From Ryuthela nishihirai (taxonomy: Eukaryota; Arthropoda; Arachnida; Araneae; Heptathelidae): a stretch of DNA of 64,000 nucleotides. Location of the stretch: assembly GCA_038380435.1 (NCBI GenBank), contig JAWZYU010000034.1, positions 43,276,901 to 43,340,900 of the forward strand. The letters are read 5' to 3'. Shown here piece by piece: positions 11,291 through 22,395 of the stretch; within the stretch, counting starts at the first letter, position 1; each line of letters opens with the position of its first letter. The position numbers and the translations under genes were made by a program. The notes beneath the pieces are model-generated. The model saw only the letters and a program-made list of their open reading frames with translations. It was not told the origin of the DNA and ran no database searches.

Positions 11291-12002
11291 TGTGGCAGGG
11301 GTGGCTCAGTCGGTAGCGCGCCAGGCTCGTAATCTGTAGTTTCCAGATTCGAGTCCCAGCTGGGTCAGCGTTGAGATTTATCTTCGCAAAATTCCCCGTC
11401 CTGCCCACGGTTAGGGGACACCGATGGGTTTGGAATAGGCCGCCGTCCGTCGAATGGGACGTTAAGACGTGGCCCCGTGTGCGGGAGAGCCATACCCTGT
11501 GCACGTTAAAGAACACGCTTGACTGGAGGCTACCATCTGTCTCCCAACAGCTGTTCCAGTGGGTCCCCTCCCCCAACCTTCTCCGAGCACTCGGGGTCCA
11601 TGTGACCTGGCCATTTAGCCCATGGTGTGCAAAAAAGTGCCGCTCAGAGGTAAAACAACCCAACGTTAAAGAACACACTGGATGGCCTTGACGGGAGGCT
11701 ACCATCTGTCTCCCAACAGCTGTTCCAGTGGGTCCCCTCCCCCAACCTTCTCCGAGCCCTCGGGGTCCATGTGACCATGGCCATTTAGCCCATGGTGTGC
11801 AAAAAAGTGCCGCTCAGAGGTAAAACAACCCAACGTTAAAGAACACACTGGATGGCCTTGACGGGAGGCTACCATCTGTCTTCCAACAGCTGTTCCAGTG
11901 GGTCCCCTCCCCCAACCTTCTCTGAACCTTCGGGGTCCATGTGACCTGGCCATTTAGCCCATGGTGTGCAAAAAAGTGCCGCTCAGAGGTAAAACAACCC
12001 AA
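11291..12002 (+). mobile_element. SINE-A copy with three tail modules, 11-bp TSD
   Basis: One head and body are followed by three tandem copies of the 3' half, about 170 bp each, starting near 11495, 11664 and 11835. Each repeat restarts at ACGTTAAAGAACAC right after CAACCCA. The whole 712-bp unit lies between TCCAAAGCTCT at 11280-11290 and 12003-12013, so it could have inserted as a trimer-tail element. Short ORFs here are repeat read-through. Confidence 0.92.
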
Positions 12003-12013
12003 TCCAAAGCTCT

Positions 12014-12745
12014 ACCCTATAACCAAAGAAACAAGAAAAAGAAATCTCCAGTGAATGTTACTCAAGTAGTTTGTGCGTAAACTGCCGTTATCTTGAGCCA
12101 TACCCCTGTATCGGAGCCGTCGTTTCCTGACCTAAGGCAACGGAGAATTTTCGCTCTTCACATGAATATCAAGTTCTTGGGTTTCACCCACGTCCTCGGT
12201 TACCCTGCGTGAGATGGTTTTTTAAAGACGGATTCGAAGTCTTTCAACACATCATCTGATGGTGCTCAGGAGAGCGATGTGTATTGGAAACTAAAGCAAA
12301 GACATTATTTCGTGATACAGAAAGTATAACAGGCTTATAGAATAAAAAATGTTTAGGCCTAGCCGGGATACAAAAGAATCAAAGCTCTATTGGTACAAGC
12401 GTTCGCCTATTGAAGCATTTCTACTGACGAAAAAATGGTACTGAAAAAAAAATACTTTTTTTATTGATGAAGAAAAGTGAAGGTTTCTGATTCTATAGAC
12501 CTTTTTGGGTCTTGTTTGTTTTGTGTTTTTTCTGCAATATATCTCGAACAGTTGCATTAGCCACTCTCATTCTTAACACTTTTTCTTTAAAAAAAAGCTA
12601 CGTTTTCACTGTGTCGCCTGTCTGTCTGTCCGCCTTTAAACATTCAAATAATTATTTTGAAATTTGTAACAGCCTATAATATGAAGAATGTAAAAAAAAT
12701 GGCTTACGGGCATGCGCAGTTGTGTCAAACGTTTTTTAATTTGAT
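12014..12745. other. No gene seen
   Basis: Unique AT-rich DNA with T runs. Nothing recognisable. Confidence 0.4.
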
Positions 12746-12749
12746 AGTA

Positions 12750-13124
12750 CTCAGTCGGTAGCACGCCAGGCTCTTAATCTGTAGTTCCCAGGTTCGAGTT
12801 CCAGCTGGGTCAGCGTTGAGATTTATCTCCGCAAAATTCCCCGCCCTGACCACGGTGAGCAGAGGACACCGATGGGCGTGGAAAGGCAGTCGTCCGTCGG
12901 ATGGGATGTTGCTTGTGGCCCCTTGTGAGGGAGAGCCATACCCTGTGCACGTTAAAGGACACGCTGGATGGCCTTAACGGGAGGCTACCATCTGTCTCCC
13001 AACAGCTGTTCCAGTGGGTCTCCTCCCCCAACCTTCTCTGAGCCTTCGGGGTACTTGTGACCTGGCCATTTAGCCCATGGTGTGCAAAAAAGTGCCGCTC
13101 ACAGGTGAAACAACCCAACCCAAA
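12750..13124 (+). mobile_element. SINE-A copy, slightly 5'-truncated
   Basis: Begins at CTCAGTCGGTAGCAC within the A box and continues to CAACCCAACCC. Small losses in the body near GGATGTTGC. Confidence 0.87.
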
Positions 13125-14104
13125 TCCATTAAGGAAAGCTATAAATTTAAAAATTAAATTAATCCTTCTTCGGGAAAGAAACCTCTCTCAAAATTAATAT
13201 GGGTTTAATTAAAATATATTCTTTTCCAGTTAATACAGTTTTACTTGGAGTAACAAATATACCAACTGGAAACCCCCCAAAAACATATTTTGTATGAAGA
13301 AGATAGCTACAAATCTATAAAAGAAAGCAAGCATATTTTGAGTACAACACAGCGTTAGTTTTAAGTTTATGAAGAAAAGTATCTGTTTATGTCTTCTGTT
13401 GTTAAGAAATGTATAATTAATAGCAGAAACCTTTATTTTTAGTTAGCATCAATGAAACATTTTAATTTTGGTTTAAACCAGAATACGATTTCATAACAAT
13501 ATTTTATATGTAATAATTCCAGTAAGTTTTCCTTGTACAGTAGTATTTGTCACAAATGCTGTCAATTTTTATTTTCTAAACAGCTGAATGTAAGCACAAC
13601 TCATGTCTAACCGGTTCATCATCCAGATTATTAGAGGGGGAAGGAACCTATAAAATTTTTAACATATCGACCGACCTGTTCTTTAGAAATAATATCTTAT
13701 AAACTATATTTTAAATTATTTTAAGTATAAATCTGGCAATAGCTATTTTCTATTTCTTTCGCCTGAAGAGTCAACGATTTATTTCCCAGTTTATGAAAGT
13801 GTTAATATAATCCATCAGTTTTATGGCTTCTTACGCTTTTTTTTATCTTCAATTTTCCAGTTTTCATTTCAATAAAAGCCTGTCACAAAGAACGTTTGGA
13901 AAAATCAATCACTGGTTTTCTATTAATAAATTATCCTTTTGTTTTACGGTGAACAAGGAATTAGTTGTGTTTCATAAAACTAATGGAAATGGTTTGTCAG
14001 TGCCTAGGATAATTATTGTGTGCATCGTTTAATAAATATGAATGATAGTCTCTTACCAAAAACATCTCAGAGATTAAAATTATTCTTGAAGCAAAAGATC
14101 GGTT
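13125..14104. other. No gene seen
   Basis: Very AT-rich. A 69-codon ORF at 13823-14032 has no recognisable features. Confidence 0.4.
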
Positions 14105-14118
14105 GAGACATTTTAATT

Positions 14119-14502
14119 GGGGTGGGGATGGCGATGGCTCAGTCGGTAGCGCGCTAGGCTCGTAATCTGCAGTTTCCAGGTTCGAGTCCAGCTGGGTCAG
14201 TGTTGAGATTTATTTCTGCAAAACTCCTCGCCACGGTCAGTAGGAGACACCGACGGGCTTGAGAAAGGCCGCCTTCCGTCGGATGGGACATTAAGCTGTG
14301 GCTCAGTGCGGTCAGAGCCATACCCTATGCATATTAAAGAACATGTTGGATGGCCTTGACGGAAGGCTACCATCTGTCTCCTTACTAGCTGTTCCAGTAG
14401 GTCCCCTCCCCCAACTTTCTCTGAGCCTTCGGGGTCCTTGTGACCTGGCCATTTAGCCCATTGTGTGCACAAAAGCGCCGCTCAGAGGTAAAACAGCAAC
14501 AA
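14119..14502 (+). mobile_element. SINE-A copy with 14-bp TSD
   Basis: Flanked by GAGACATTTTAATT at 14105-14118 and 14503-14516. The body is more diverged than most. The tail ends AAAACAGCAACAA. Confidence 0.92.
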
Positions 14503-14593
14503 GAGACATTTTAATTTCTTTTTTGTGTCTCAGTGTCCAGTTCTCCATAATTCTAATGCAAAACTTAAGATTTTACGAAAGAGAAATAAACAT

Positions 14594-14842
14594 TTGTTTT
14601 AATTCCGAATTATTTTTGTTTCAAGCTTTTTTTTCAGTCAGTATTTTCAAACAAAGCTCATTTTTTTTAATAAAGTGGATACTGAGAAACAAGAGTAAAT
14701 AAAGTAGAAGGTTGTTTTGACAATTGTTTTAATTCCGAATTATTTTTGTTTCAAGCTTTTTTTTTCAGTCAGTATTTTCAAACAAAGCTTATTCTTTTTA
14801 ATAAAGTGGATATCGAGAACCAAGAGTAAATAAAGTAGACAA
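14594..14842. repeat. Tandem duplication, 129-bp period
   Basis: The segment from TTGTTTTAATTCCGAATTAT to AGAGTAAATAAAGTAG appears twice (about 14594 and 14723) with a handful of differences. Confidence 0.88.
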
Positions 14843-15695
14843 TTTTAAAAAAAATTAACACCCTTTCTTTTTGAGTAACATTTGTTCTTGTAGCGTACAC
14901 AAATCGACTACTTGGGTAACTATAATTAGGTAAAAACTATTTTTATTTAGTTTTAAAAAAGAAATGCGAAACCGTCTCAGCAAATAGAAACAATATTCAC
15001 AACTAGTGACTTGTTTATAGCTTGAATATGCTCTTTATGTAGGAACGATGAACAGGGAAAACATGCGAGGAAGTCGTCGCCTTGGTAACAAAAGTGGAGT
15101 CGAAGCTAATTCAGTTCCTTTTGTGTTTCCAGAGAATGTCAATAAACACATAAATGGCCTATAATGTAAAGCTTTACTACTTGATAATGAGGGTCGTAAC
15201 GTGGCGGTTTCTCTTCATTCGGGATAATAACTTAGTTTTATTATCTTCACGTTCAGCGTCCAACATACGTTTCTCTATTTTTTGGGGTTAAAAAAATGCA
15301 TCAAACTGAAAATTTCGCAACATCTTTCCATTCAGAAAATAAGTCGCTGGTGCTTATTTCCATGTGCTCCTAAAGTAAATATATGTGCATATATTGTTTT
15401 CTTCCTATAAATATAAACAACGAAGGAAGAGATTTAAATTATTGTGTTCGTGGACTGCTTTTATTTGCTTAGAGTGAGTTTTATTGAAGTCAAAAGGTGA
15501 ATATTTACTGTAAGACATCATTGAAACTGAAGGTGATGTTGAACCGCAAGATGTGTCTGCGTTCAAATCAGGAATTAATTCAATACTAAAAGGTAAAAAA
15601 AATCCTATAATGATTTTAAAAGAATCTGTTACAAAACTGTATGTCTACATCAATTAACACTCACATGGGGAGAAGTTGCTTCAGTCTGTAGGCTC
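14843..15695. other. No gene seen
   Basis: Unique AT-rich DNA without a long ORF. Confidence 0.4.
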
Positions 15696-15699
15696 ATAA

Positions 15700-15810
15700 C
15701 CTTGGGTTGTTTTGACTGTGAGAGGCCATCTCGTGCACAGAATGAGCTAAATGGCAGTTCACAAAGACCCCAAGGCTCTAATTGGGATTGAAGAAAGGGA
15801 CCCACTCAGG
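15700..15810 (-). mobile_element. SINE-A tail fragment, decayed
   Basis: TTGGGTTGTTTTGACTGTGAG to GGGACCCACT matches the tail module read from its 3' end, with many changes. Confidence 0.55.
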
Positions 15811-15839
15811 ACCGGACTTTGACCGTGTGAGACTCTAAG

Positions 15840-16260
15840 TTCAAAAGTCCCAAAAAATTCGATAATTATACTATTCTGATAATATTAATATAGTATTTAC
15901 TATTCTGACTGAGGGAAATATTAAAAAATACTATTAAACAATTACAGTTTTTAGCTGCTATTGGAATGAGGGGGAGTCTAAGTTTTCCTTACCTTCAAAT
16001 TTGTCATTCTTTGACCTCTCTGCTTCTTTCTCTTTTTTATTGGAATCTTTAAAAACATTTTTAAAATATTTTCCCTCCTTAAACTTTAGGCTATTCTTAA
16101 GCGTAATACCAACAAAGCCTTCCCCTACTTCAAAATGTGACGTTTAACGTCATTACCAGTTGCAATGAAAAAAAAGTTTTCTTTAAGAACTCTAAATACA
16201 CACAAGCACTTTTCACCTAAATGAGTAAATAGACATCTCCGCTGTTCAACTGTAACGCAA
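15840..16260. other. No gene seen
   Basis: AT-rich spacer. Confidence 0.4.
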
Positions 16261-16275
16261 GATTTCAGAAAGTAA

Positions 16276-16647
16276 GGGGTGGCTCAGTCGGTAGCGCGCC
16301 AGGCTCGTAATCTGTAGTTCCCAGGTTCGAGTCCCAGCTGGGTGAGCGTTGAGATTTATCTCCGCAAAATTCCCCGCCCTGCCCACGGTCAGTAGAGGAC
16401 ACCGATGGGCTTGGAAAGGTCGCCGTCCGTCGGATGGGACGTTAAGCCGTGGCTCCATGTGCGAGAGAGTTATACCCCGTGCACGTTAAAGAACACGCTG
16501 GATGTCTACCATCTGTCTCCTAATAGATGTTCCAATGGGTCCCCTCCCCCAACTTTCTCTGAGCCTTCGGGGTCCTTGTAACCTGGCCATTTAGCCAATG
16601 GTGTGCAAAAAAGTGTTGCTCAGAGGTAAAACAACCAACCAACCAAA
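16276..16647 (+). mobile_element. SINE-A copy with 11-bp TSD
   Basis: Flanked by TCAGAAAGTAA at 16265-16275 and 16648-16658. Complete head; part of the tail module (the GGCCTTGACGGGAGG stretch) is deleted. Confidence 0.92.
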
Positions 16648-16687
16648 TCAGAAAGTAATGACTGATGATAAGAAAATTAATCTTCGG

Positions 16688-17030
16688 CTAATTGTTTAAT
16701 AATTTTACATAGATTGAACTATTGCTTTCCATATTTTCAAAAATGTTCAGACGTTTAAGTCCAGTATATTCTTTCCAAGAGAAAACTGCGCCTGCAATAG
16801 TGTTCTTTCCAGGTAACACCCGCGAGAATGCATGTTGGCAAAGTTCCAAGATACACACAACAAAAGCATCTCCATTCCCTTCAGTGAGTGTTGCTAACAT
16901 TTTTTTAATACATTTGGAAAATTGGGTTTTTTTTTCCTCCAAACACTTCACCAACCTATTCCATATTTCATATACTGGTTTCCCTAGTGTTGCCTCAAAA
17001 TTCAAGTCTGTATCTATTTTAAAATCTTAA
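16688..17030 (-). other. Open stretch, unrecognised
   Basis: The minus strand is open for 105 codons (16688-17005) and the plus strand for 102 (16722-17030). The minus-strand peptide contains 'KCIKKMLATLTEGNGDAF' and looks less low-complexity than other short ORFs here, but I recognise no family. It could be a relic exon or transposon piece, or chance. Confidence 0.2.
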
Positions 17031-17078
17031 ATCACGTTTTTTTTTCCCATTTTATAGTTTATCGTTTGAAATTTTCAT

Positions 17079-17158
17079 GCCGTCTCAGTGGCGCAACGGT
17101 ATCACGTTGATTCGCAGTGCCGTAACTGCCGGGGTCCGGGTTCGAGCTCCAGGCTGGC
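17079..17158 (+). mobile_element. tRNA-like SINE head of a third type
   Basis: Contains an A-box-like TGGCGCAACGG and a B box GGTTCGAGCTCC about 50 bp apart, then stops where a SINE-A copy in reverse orientation begins. Probably a truncated third SINE family. Confidence 0.45.
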
Positions 17159-17159
17159 T

Positions 17160-17343
17160 TTGGGTTGGGTTGTTTTACCTCTGAGCCGCACTTTTTTGCA
17201 TACCATGGGCTAAATGGCCAGGTCACAAGGACCCCGAGGGCTCAGAGAATGTTGGGGGAGGGAACCCACTGGAACAGCTGTTGGGAGACAGATGGTAGCC
17301 TCCCGTCAAGGCGATCTACAGATTACGAGCCTGGCGCGCTACC
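17160..17343 (-). mobile_element. SINE-A copy, internally deleted
   Basis: Tail module intact, then a jump from CCGTCAAGGC directly to the head (CTACAGATTACGAGCCTGG). Nearly all of the body is lost. Confidence 0.75.
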
Positions 17344-17344
17344 T

Positions 17345-17865
17345 TCGGGTTGGCGTGGTTGTTTGTCTCAACTGAGGCAGTGGCAGCAGCAACTTCCGTC
17401 CTAGTGGAGCTTGATCTTGTATGCAGGCAACTACCCAGGATTTTGTTTCGGGGTGGGTGAGTGGGAGTTGGGGGAGGGGGGGGGCGTTGAAAATAAGAGG
17501 TGGATTTCCCAATTACTAAATATTCCAACGGACAGGAATGGTTAAAGTTATATTCTATATCGAATTATTATTCATTTTATTTTTAGTGTCGGACAAATAT
17601 TACGGGTTTAAAATAAAATTATACAAAGACACCTGTTTTGAATTTCAAAGCAGGTAGACAAGTTTGAGATTACGAATAAGGGGACCGGATTTTCGGGGTG
17701 GGTGGATCCGACCCCTTGGGTACGTCCCTGTTCATGTGAGACAGCCTGTACACACTAAGAGTAGTTTCTAGGACATATCTAGTCCTATATGAAGCAGAAA
17801 AAGAAGTTTCAATTTAACGGATTTAGACCTCCACTCGCCCTCCCCCATAATTTTTACGATATTAA
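17345..17865. other. No gene seen
   Basis: Unique sequence with G-rich runs near 17450-17490. No ORF of interest. Confidence 0.4.
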
Positions 17866-17867
17866 AA

Positions 17868-18064
17868 AAATACCCCCTCAAGCAGCTGCTTGCCACAGAG
17901 GTTTGACAGGAGCCTGTCAGTTTATATGCCATAGTAGAAGGTCTGAGAGGATGGCAGGACCTCAGTAGAAAAAACGACACATACAACCATGCCTTACCCG
18001 GAGTTCGAACCCAGGTCCCTTAGAACAGCAGCCAAGCGCGCTAACCACTCGGCCACGGGACGGC
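17868..18064 (-). mobile_element. SINE-B copy, near full length
   Basis: On the minus strand it starts CGTCCCGTGGCCGAGTGG (A box), with B box GGTTCGAACTCC, so the head resembles a class II tRNA such as Leu or Ser. The body includes TCTCAGACCTTCTACTATGG. The 3' end has the perfect palindrome CAAGCAGCTGCTTG followed by AGGGGGTATTTTTTT. That 3' end resembles the LINE fragments at 26847 and 55380. Confidence 0.8.
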
Positions 18065-18345
18065 TTAAGATATTAACCAGTCCAATATTTGTCGCATGGG
18101 ATTTCCCGTCATTCACTGCACGTTGCGTTGAAAATTGAAGTATCCATCTATAATACAATCTGGACTCAATTTCAAAATCATTTTTATTTTCTAACTTCAC
18201 TACGATATAACCTCGACTTAATTTAGGAATATCGCGAAAAAAAAAAGCCAGTTAAGAAGAGCTACTGTGAACACCAACAATAAACTTTAACCTAAACACT
18301 TAAAACAATAGTAAATATAAAAAAATTGGTGATACTTCAATAGTT

Positions 18346-18676
18346 TCGAGTCCCAGCTGGGTCAGCGTTGAGATTTATTTCCGCTAAAACTCCCCGCCCT
18401 GCCCATGGTCAGTATGGGACACCTAATGGGTTTGGAAAGGCCGCCGTCCGTCGGATGAGACGTTAAGACGTGGCCCGTGTGCGGGAGAGCCATACCCTGT
18501 GCACGTACGTTAAAGAACATGCTGGATGGCCTTGACGGGAGGCTACCATCTGTCTCCCAACAGCTGTTCCAGTGGGTCCCCTCCCCCAACCTTCTCTGAG
18601 CCTTCGGGTCCTTGTGACCTGGCCATTTAGCCCATTGTGTGCAAAAAAGTGCCGCTCAGAGGTAAAACAACCCAAC
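18346..18676 (+). mobile_element. SINE-A copy, head-truncated
   Basis: Starts inside the B box (TTCGAGTCCCAGCTGGGTC) and runs to CAACCCAACT. No clear TSD. Confidence 0.85.
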
Positions 18677-18692
18677 TGGTTTCCATAAACTA

Positions 18693-19162
18693 AGGTAAAA
18701 CCTTATGTTACGTCAATGGGAAGCTAATGTCGAAGCTCTATAACTTGTAAAATAAGTTTTTTTTTTGAAAAATGTGATGCAGATAAAGATCTCAATCAAA
18801 TATATCAATATCTCGATTTTCAATTTTTAATGAGTTATGGAAGTTTGAATATTTAACAAACAATGCCAGTCACAAAAATTAACTTCAGATGTTAATTAAA
18901 ACTTAGTCATAAATATTGTATCAAAGTGTTTAATAAAATAAGTATATTTTAGAAGTTTGTGTAAAGAATTCTTTCACTATTCATCAGTTTTGTATAAGTT
19001 ATAAGCGTTGTTAAATATTCAAACTTCCATAACTAATTAAATACTGAATGACTATCGTTGAAAATCGAGATATCACATTTTTCAAAACAAAAAAAAACTA
19101 ATTTTAGAAGTTAAAGAGCTTCTACGTTAGCTTTCCATGACAGGGTTAAGTTGGTATCACCT
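18693..19162. mobile_element. Palindromic MITE with TA target site
   Basis: Left arm AGGTAAAACCTTATGTTACG and right arm (reverse complement AGGTGATACCAACTTAACC) pair over roughly 200 bp, with TA on both sides (18691-18692, 19163-19164). The inner parts pair as well, e.g. GAAAAATGTGAT against ATCACATTTTTC. The structure fits a Tc1/mariner-type non-autonomous element. A relative lies at 20464-21003. Confidence 0.75.
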
Positions 19163-19363
19163 TAACCCGTTAAGAAGCCTCTAGAAGTGCAGTCAACCCA
19201 TACACTGTAAAAACATATTTACAAAACAGTATTTATTATAATAATTATGGGTATAAACCCATACACTGTAAAAACATTCATGCAATTATTCGCTTCATGA
19301 TGAAACCTTTCAAAAAATATTTCAAAGTAAAATAATCGAGGAAAGGAAGTAACGACCAATGTA

Positions 19364-19932
19364 CAGTCGCTCAAAAAAGTATCCGAACACTATGGTTGAT
19401 GAGAGAATTCAGAAAAAATATCTGGCAACGTTTTTTTTTTTAGAAATTAGTGATCTGGCAACCTTCGTGTCACATGACACGAAGGTTGCCAGACCACTAG
19501 TTTCTAAAAAAAATCGTTGCCACATATTTTTCCTGAATTCTGTCATCAACCATAGTGTTCGGATACTTTTTCGAGCGACTGTAGGTGGTCATATTATTTT
19601 GATACTAGATCGCGTGTGCTCACTCACGGAAATATTAGCGTGTGCAGTTACCGTTCACAGCAAACTGGAACGTGTGCAATAACTGCACACGCTCCAGTTT
19701 GTGAACGGTAACTGGAGCTTGACAGCTGTGAACTTGAGTGAGCTTGGTGCTGTGAACGGTAACTGGAGCTTGTACAGTTGCTGTACACGTTCCAGGTATT
19801 TTTCCTGAATTCTGTAATCACGTGACACGAAGGTTGCCAGATCACTCATTTCTAAAAAAAAAAAACGTTGCCAGATGTTTTTTCTGAATTCTGTCATCAA
19901 CCATAGTGTTCGGATACTTTTTTGAACGACTG
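19364..19932. mobile_element. Composite palindromic Tc1-like MITE, copy 1
   Basis: Ends CAGTCGCTCAAAAAAGTATC and its inverse, flanked by TA. Positions 19364-19581 form a near-perfect 218-bp hairpin with an internal TA-CAGTCG type end, followed by a spacer with its own palindromes (around ACTGCACACGCTCCAG) and a further half-hairpin to 19932. Copy 2 at 23741-24208 has the same layout, so the composite moved as a unit. The terminal sequence resembles Tc1/mariner termini. No transposase is present. Confidence 0.82.
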
Positions 19933-19934
19933 TA

Positions 19935-20460
19935 GATGCGCCGTAAACGAATTACGCATCAGAAAAACAAAACTTTGATACTACAAGAACGAAAGGAATA
20001 TATTAGTGACATACAAAGTTACAGATTCTTCAAAGAATAAAAAAAAACCACATTACGATTCAGCGACAACGTTTGCTTTTTTAAATCGATAGATAGTTGT
20101 TGCCAGAACCATGTGAAGAAATGTGGTTTCTGCGGGAGGGAACACAAAAGATCGTCCAGTTTCTCCTTGACAGGCGACATTTACCCCTTGTTGATGCCAC
20201 CGAATTACACGGCGAACATCTTACACCACCGCGTAAAGGAATAATTTCCATTTAGCTACTGGCATCCGGAAATTGGCCAACAGTTCCCTACAGAGTAGCT
20301 GGCCTGAAACAAAACACTTTGGATCGTGTTCGATAGATTTATTCCTGTAAGAAAGAAAGGTCTTAGGATCTGAGGCACGTAAAGCTTATACTATCCATAG
20401 TCGTAGCAGAATTAGGATATTTTATAGATCTAATGAATTACATTCTCAAGGGACACTTTA
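19935..20460. other. No gene seen
   Basis: Unique DNA. Some GC-richer stretches (20110-20330) but no ORF longer than about 60 codons. Confidence 0.4.
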
Positions 20461-20463
20461 TTA

Positions 20464-21003
20464 AGTACAGTTCCATGTTATGCCAATAGTAATTCAAAAC
20501 AGAACTTCTTTTAGGTAAACAGAACTTCTTTTAGGAAAAAACGTGGCTGAAGATAATTTAAAGATTTATTTCAATCTCGATTTCCAACAATTATGCGTTC
20601 AGTGTTTAGAGTTACGGAAATCGGAATATTTAAAGCAAAAAATGTCAGTTTAAATAATTTTGATGAAAAGTTAATAAAAACAAGTCAAAATGAAATCAAT
20701 AACTGTTACAGTAAACTTTACTAACACATGTGGGAGTCTTTTTTAACAGTTCGCATAATAATTTAGTTTTCAACAATTTTGAATGTTTTTTTTTTGTTTT
20801 TTTTTTTTGCAGAATGAGCTAACTTGCTGTTTCAGCTTCCATAACTGTTTCAATGTCGAATGCATATTATTGTATATCGAGAATAAATATTTTTGATTGA
20901 GATCTTTAAGTTATCTTCAGTCACTTTTTTTCATTAAAAGCCAATTTAAGAACTTACTGAGATCTGCATCTGAGTTACCACTGACATAACACAGAATTGT
21001 ACC
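20464..21003. mobile_element. Palindromic MITE with TA target site, second member
   Basis: Left end AGTACAGTTCCATGTTATGC pairs with the right end (reverse complement GGTACAATTCTGTGTTATG), with TA outside both. Arms and interior resemble the element at 18693. A short repeat of ACAGAACTTCTTTTAGG lies in the left arm. Confidence 0.65.
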
Positions 21004-21042
21004 TAACAAATGGCCGATGAGTGACTATCCTTTGAAGGTTTG

Positions 21043-21514
21043 GACTGGGTTGCTTTACCTTTGTTCACCAGTGCCGTCTTAACAGTATTGTAGGCCCCTG
21101 GACAAAGCAATGCACTGGGGTTCCTACCCCTCCCACCACCACTCTGCCAAGAGATCTCTCAAAAACAATATGGCAGCAAGGGGCCCCTGGAATCGTGGGG
21201 CCCCTGGGCAACTGCTCAATATGCCCATGCCTTAAGATGGCCCTGATGTTCACCACTTTTTGAGCACAATGGACTAAATGTCCAGGTCACAAGGAACCTC
21301 CAAAGGATCAGAAAAGGCTGGAGGAAGGAAATCCACATGTCAGCTGTTAGGAGACAAATGGAAGCCTCTCGTAAAGCCATCCAGAGTGTTCTTTAAAGTG
21401 CGCAGAGTATGACTTTCCTGCCACGGCTTAACATCCCATCCGATGGAGTGTGTCCTTTTCAAGCCTATCGGTGTCCTATTTCTCAAAGTTAGCAGAGTCG
21501 GAACTCGAATCTGG
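21043..21514 (-). mobile_element. SINE-A copy, old, interrupted
   Basis: Decayed tail (GGGTTGCTTTACC on the plus strand), body and partial head, split by the MITE at 21069-21245. Confidence 0.7.
21069..21245. mobile_element. hAT-type MITE inside a SINE
   Basis: Inverted termini CAGTGCCGTCTTAA and (right, reversed) CAGGGCCATCTTAA; 8-bp flanks TTGTTCAC (21061-21068) and ATGTTCAC (21246-21253) differ at one base. The interior has GGGGCCCCTGG-type palindromes. Terminal CAG and 8-bp duplication fit the hAT superfamily. No coding capacity. Confidence 0.8.
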
Positions 21515-21957
21515 ATTGGGTTGAGTTGTTTTACCTCTGAGCGATACTTTTTTGTACACCATGGGCTATATGGCTAGGTCACATGGACCCCTAAGGCTCA
21601 GAGAAGGTTGGGGGATGGGACCCACTGGAACAGCTGTTGGGAGACAGATGGTAGCCTCCCATCAAGGCCATCCAGCGTGTTCTTTAACGTACGTGCACAG
21701 AGTATGGCTCTCCCGCACACGGAGCCACGGCTTAACGTCCCATCCGACGGACGGCGGCCTTTCCAAGCCCATTGGTGTTCCCTACTGACCGTGGGCAGGG
21801 CGGGGAATTTTGCGGAGATAAATCTCAACGCTGACTCAGCTGGGACTCGAACTTGGGAACTACAGATTACGAGCCTGGAGTTCTACCGACTGAGCCACCC
21901 CCGCCTCACTCGAACCTGGGAACTGCAGATTCCGAGCCTGGCGCGCTACTAACTCCC
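21515..21957 (-). mobile_element. SINE-A copy plus extra head fragment
   Basis: Full copy to 21904. A second, partial head (CTCGAACCTGGGAACTGCAG to GCGCGCTAC) follows at 21905-21957 in the same orientation. Confidence 0.88.
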
Positions 21958-21959
21958 CC

Positions 21960-22390
21960 CTCCCTTTAATGATTTGTGCTCAGAGCGAAGATAACAGCAA
22001 AAAGCTGGAAACTGCGCGCGCAGACCCCCTCCCCCCCGCGCGCACATTCACTCCAATCTGCATGTCCCAGTTCAGTTGTTAGAATACGAACGTTCTGTTC
22101 GCGTGACGTTTTTTTTCCTTTCGTTATTCGTAATTTATTATGGAAGAGTGGCCTCAAGAGTACAATTCCAAAGGCTCAAAATTCAGGGCCAAAAAGAGTT
22201 CACGGAGAGCCATATCTGAGATGAATGGGTCATGCAAAATTGTTCACCATGTTTTTTGGAAGATTTTATCAACGAAGATGGAGGAGAAATATATAGGTAT
22301 ATATACAGATATGCACATATATGCGAACAAAATTTAGTTTCCTGACACACTCTATGGACCACCTCTTCAGGTTTTGATATGCCACTTCCT
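21960..22390. other. No gene seen
   Basis: Contains a GC-rich patch (22010-22045) and AT-rich flanks. Short ORFs on both strands, none recognisable. Confidence 0.4.
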
Positions 22391-22395
22391 GGGGC

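Noticed and set aside
11300..11370. Functional tRNA gene at SINE heads
   Set aside because: A and B boxes are present, but the acceptor stem does not pair properly, the heads are fused to a SINE body, and dozens of copies exist.
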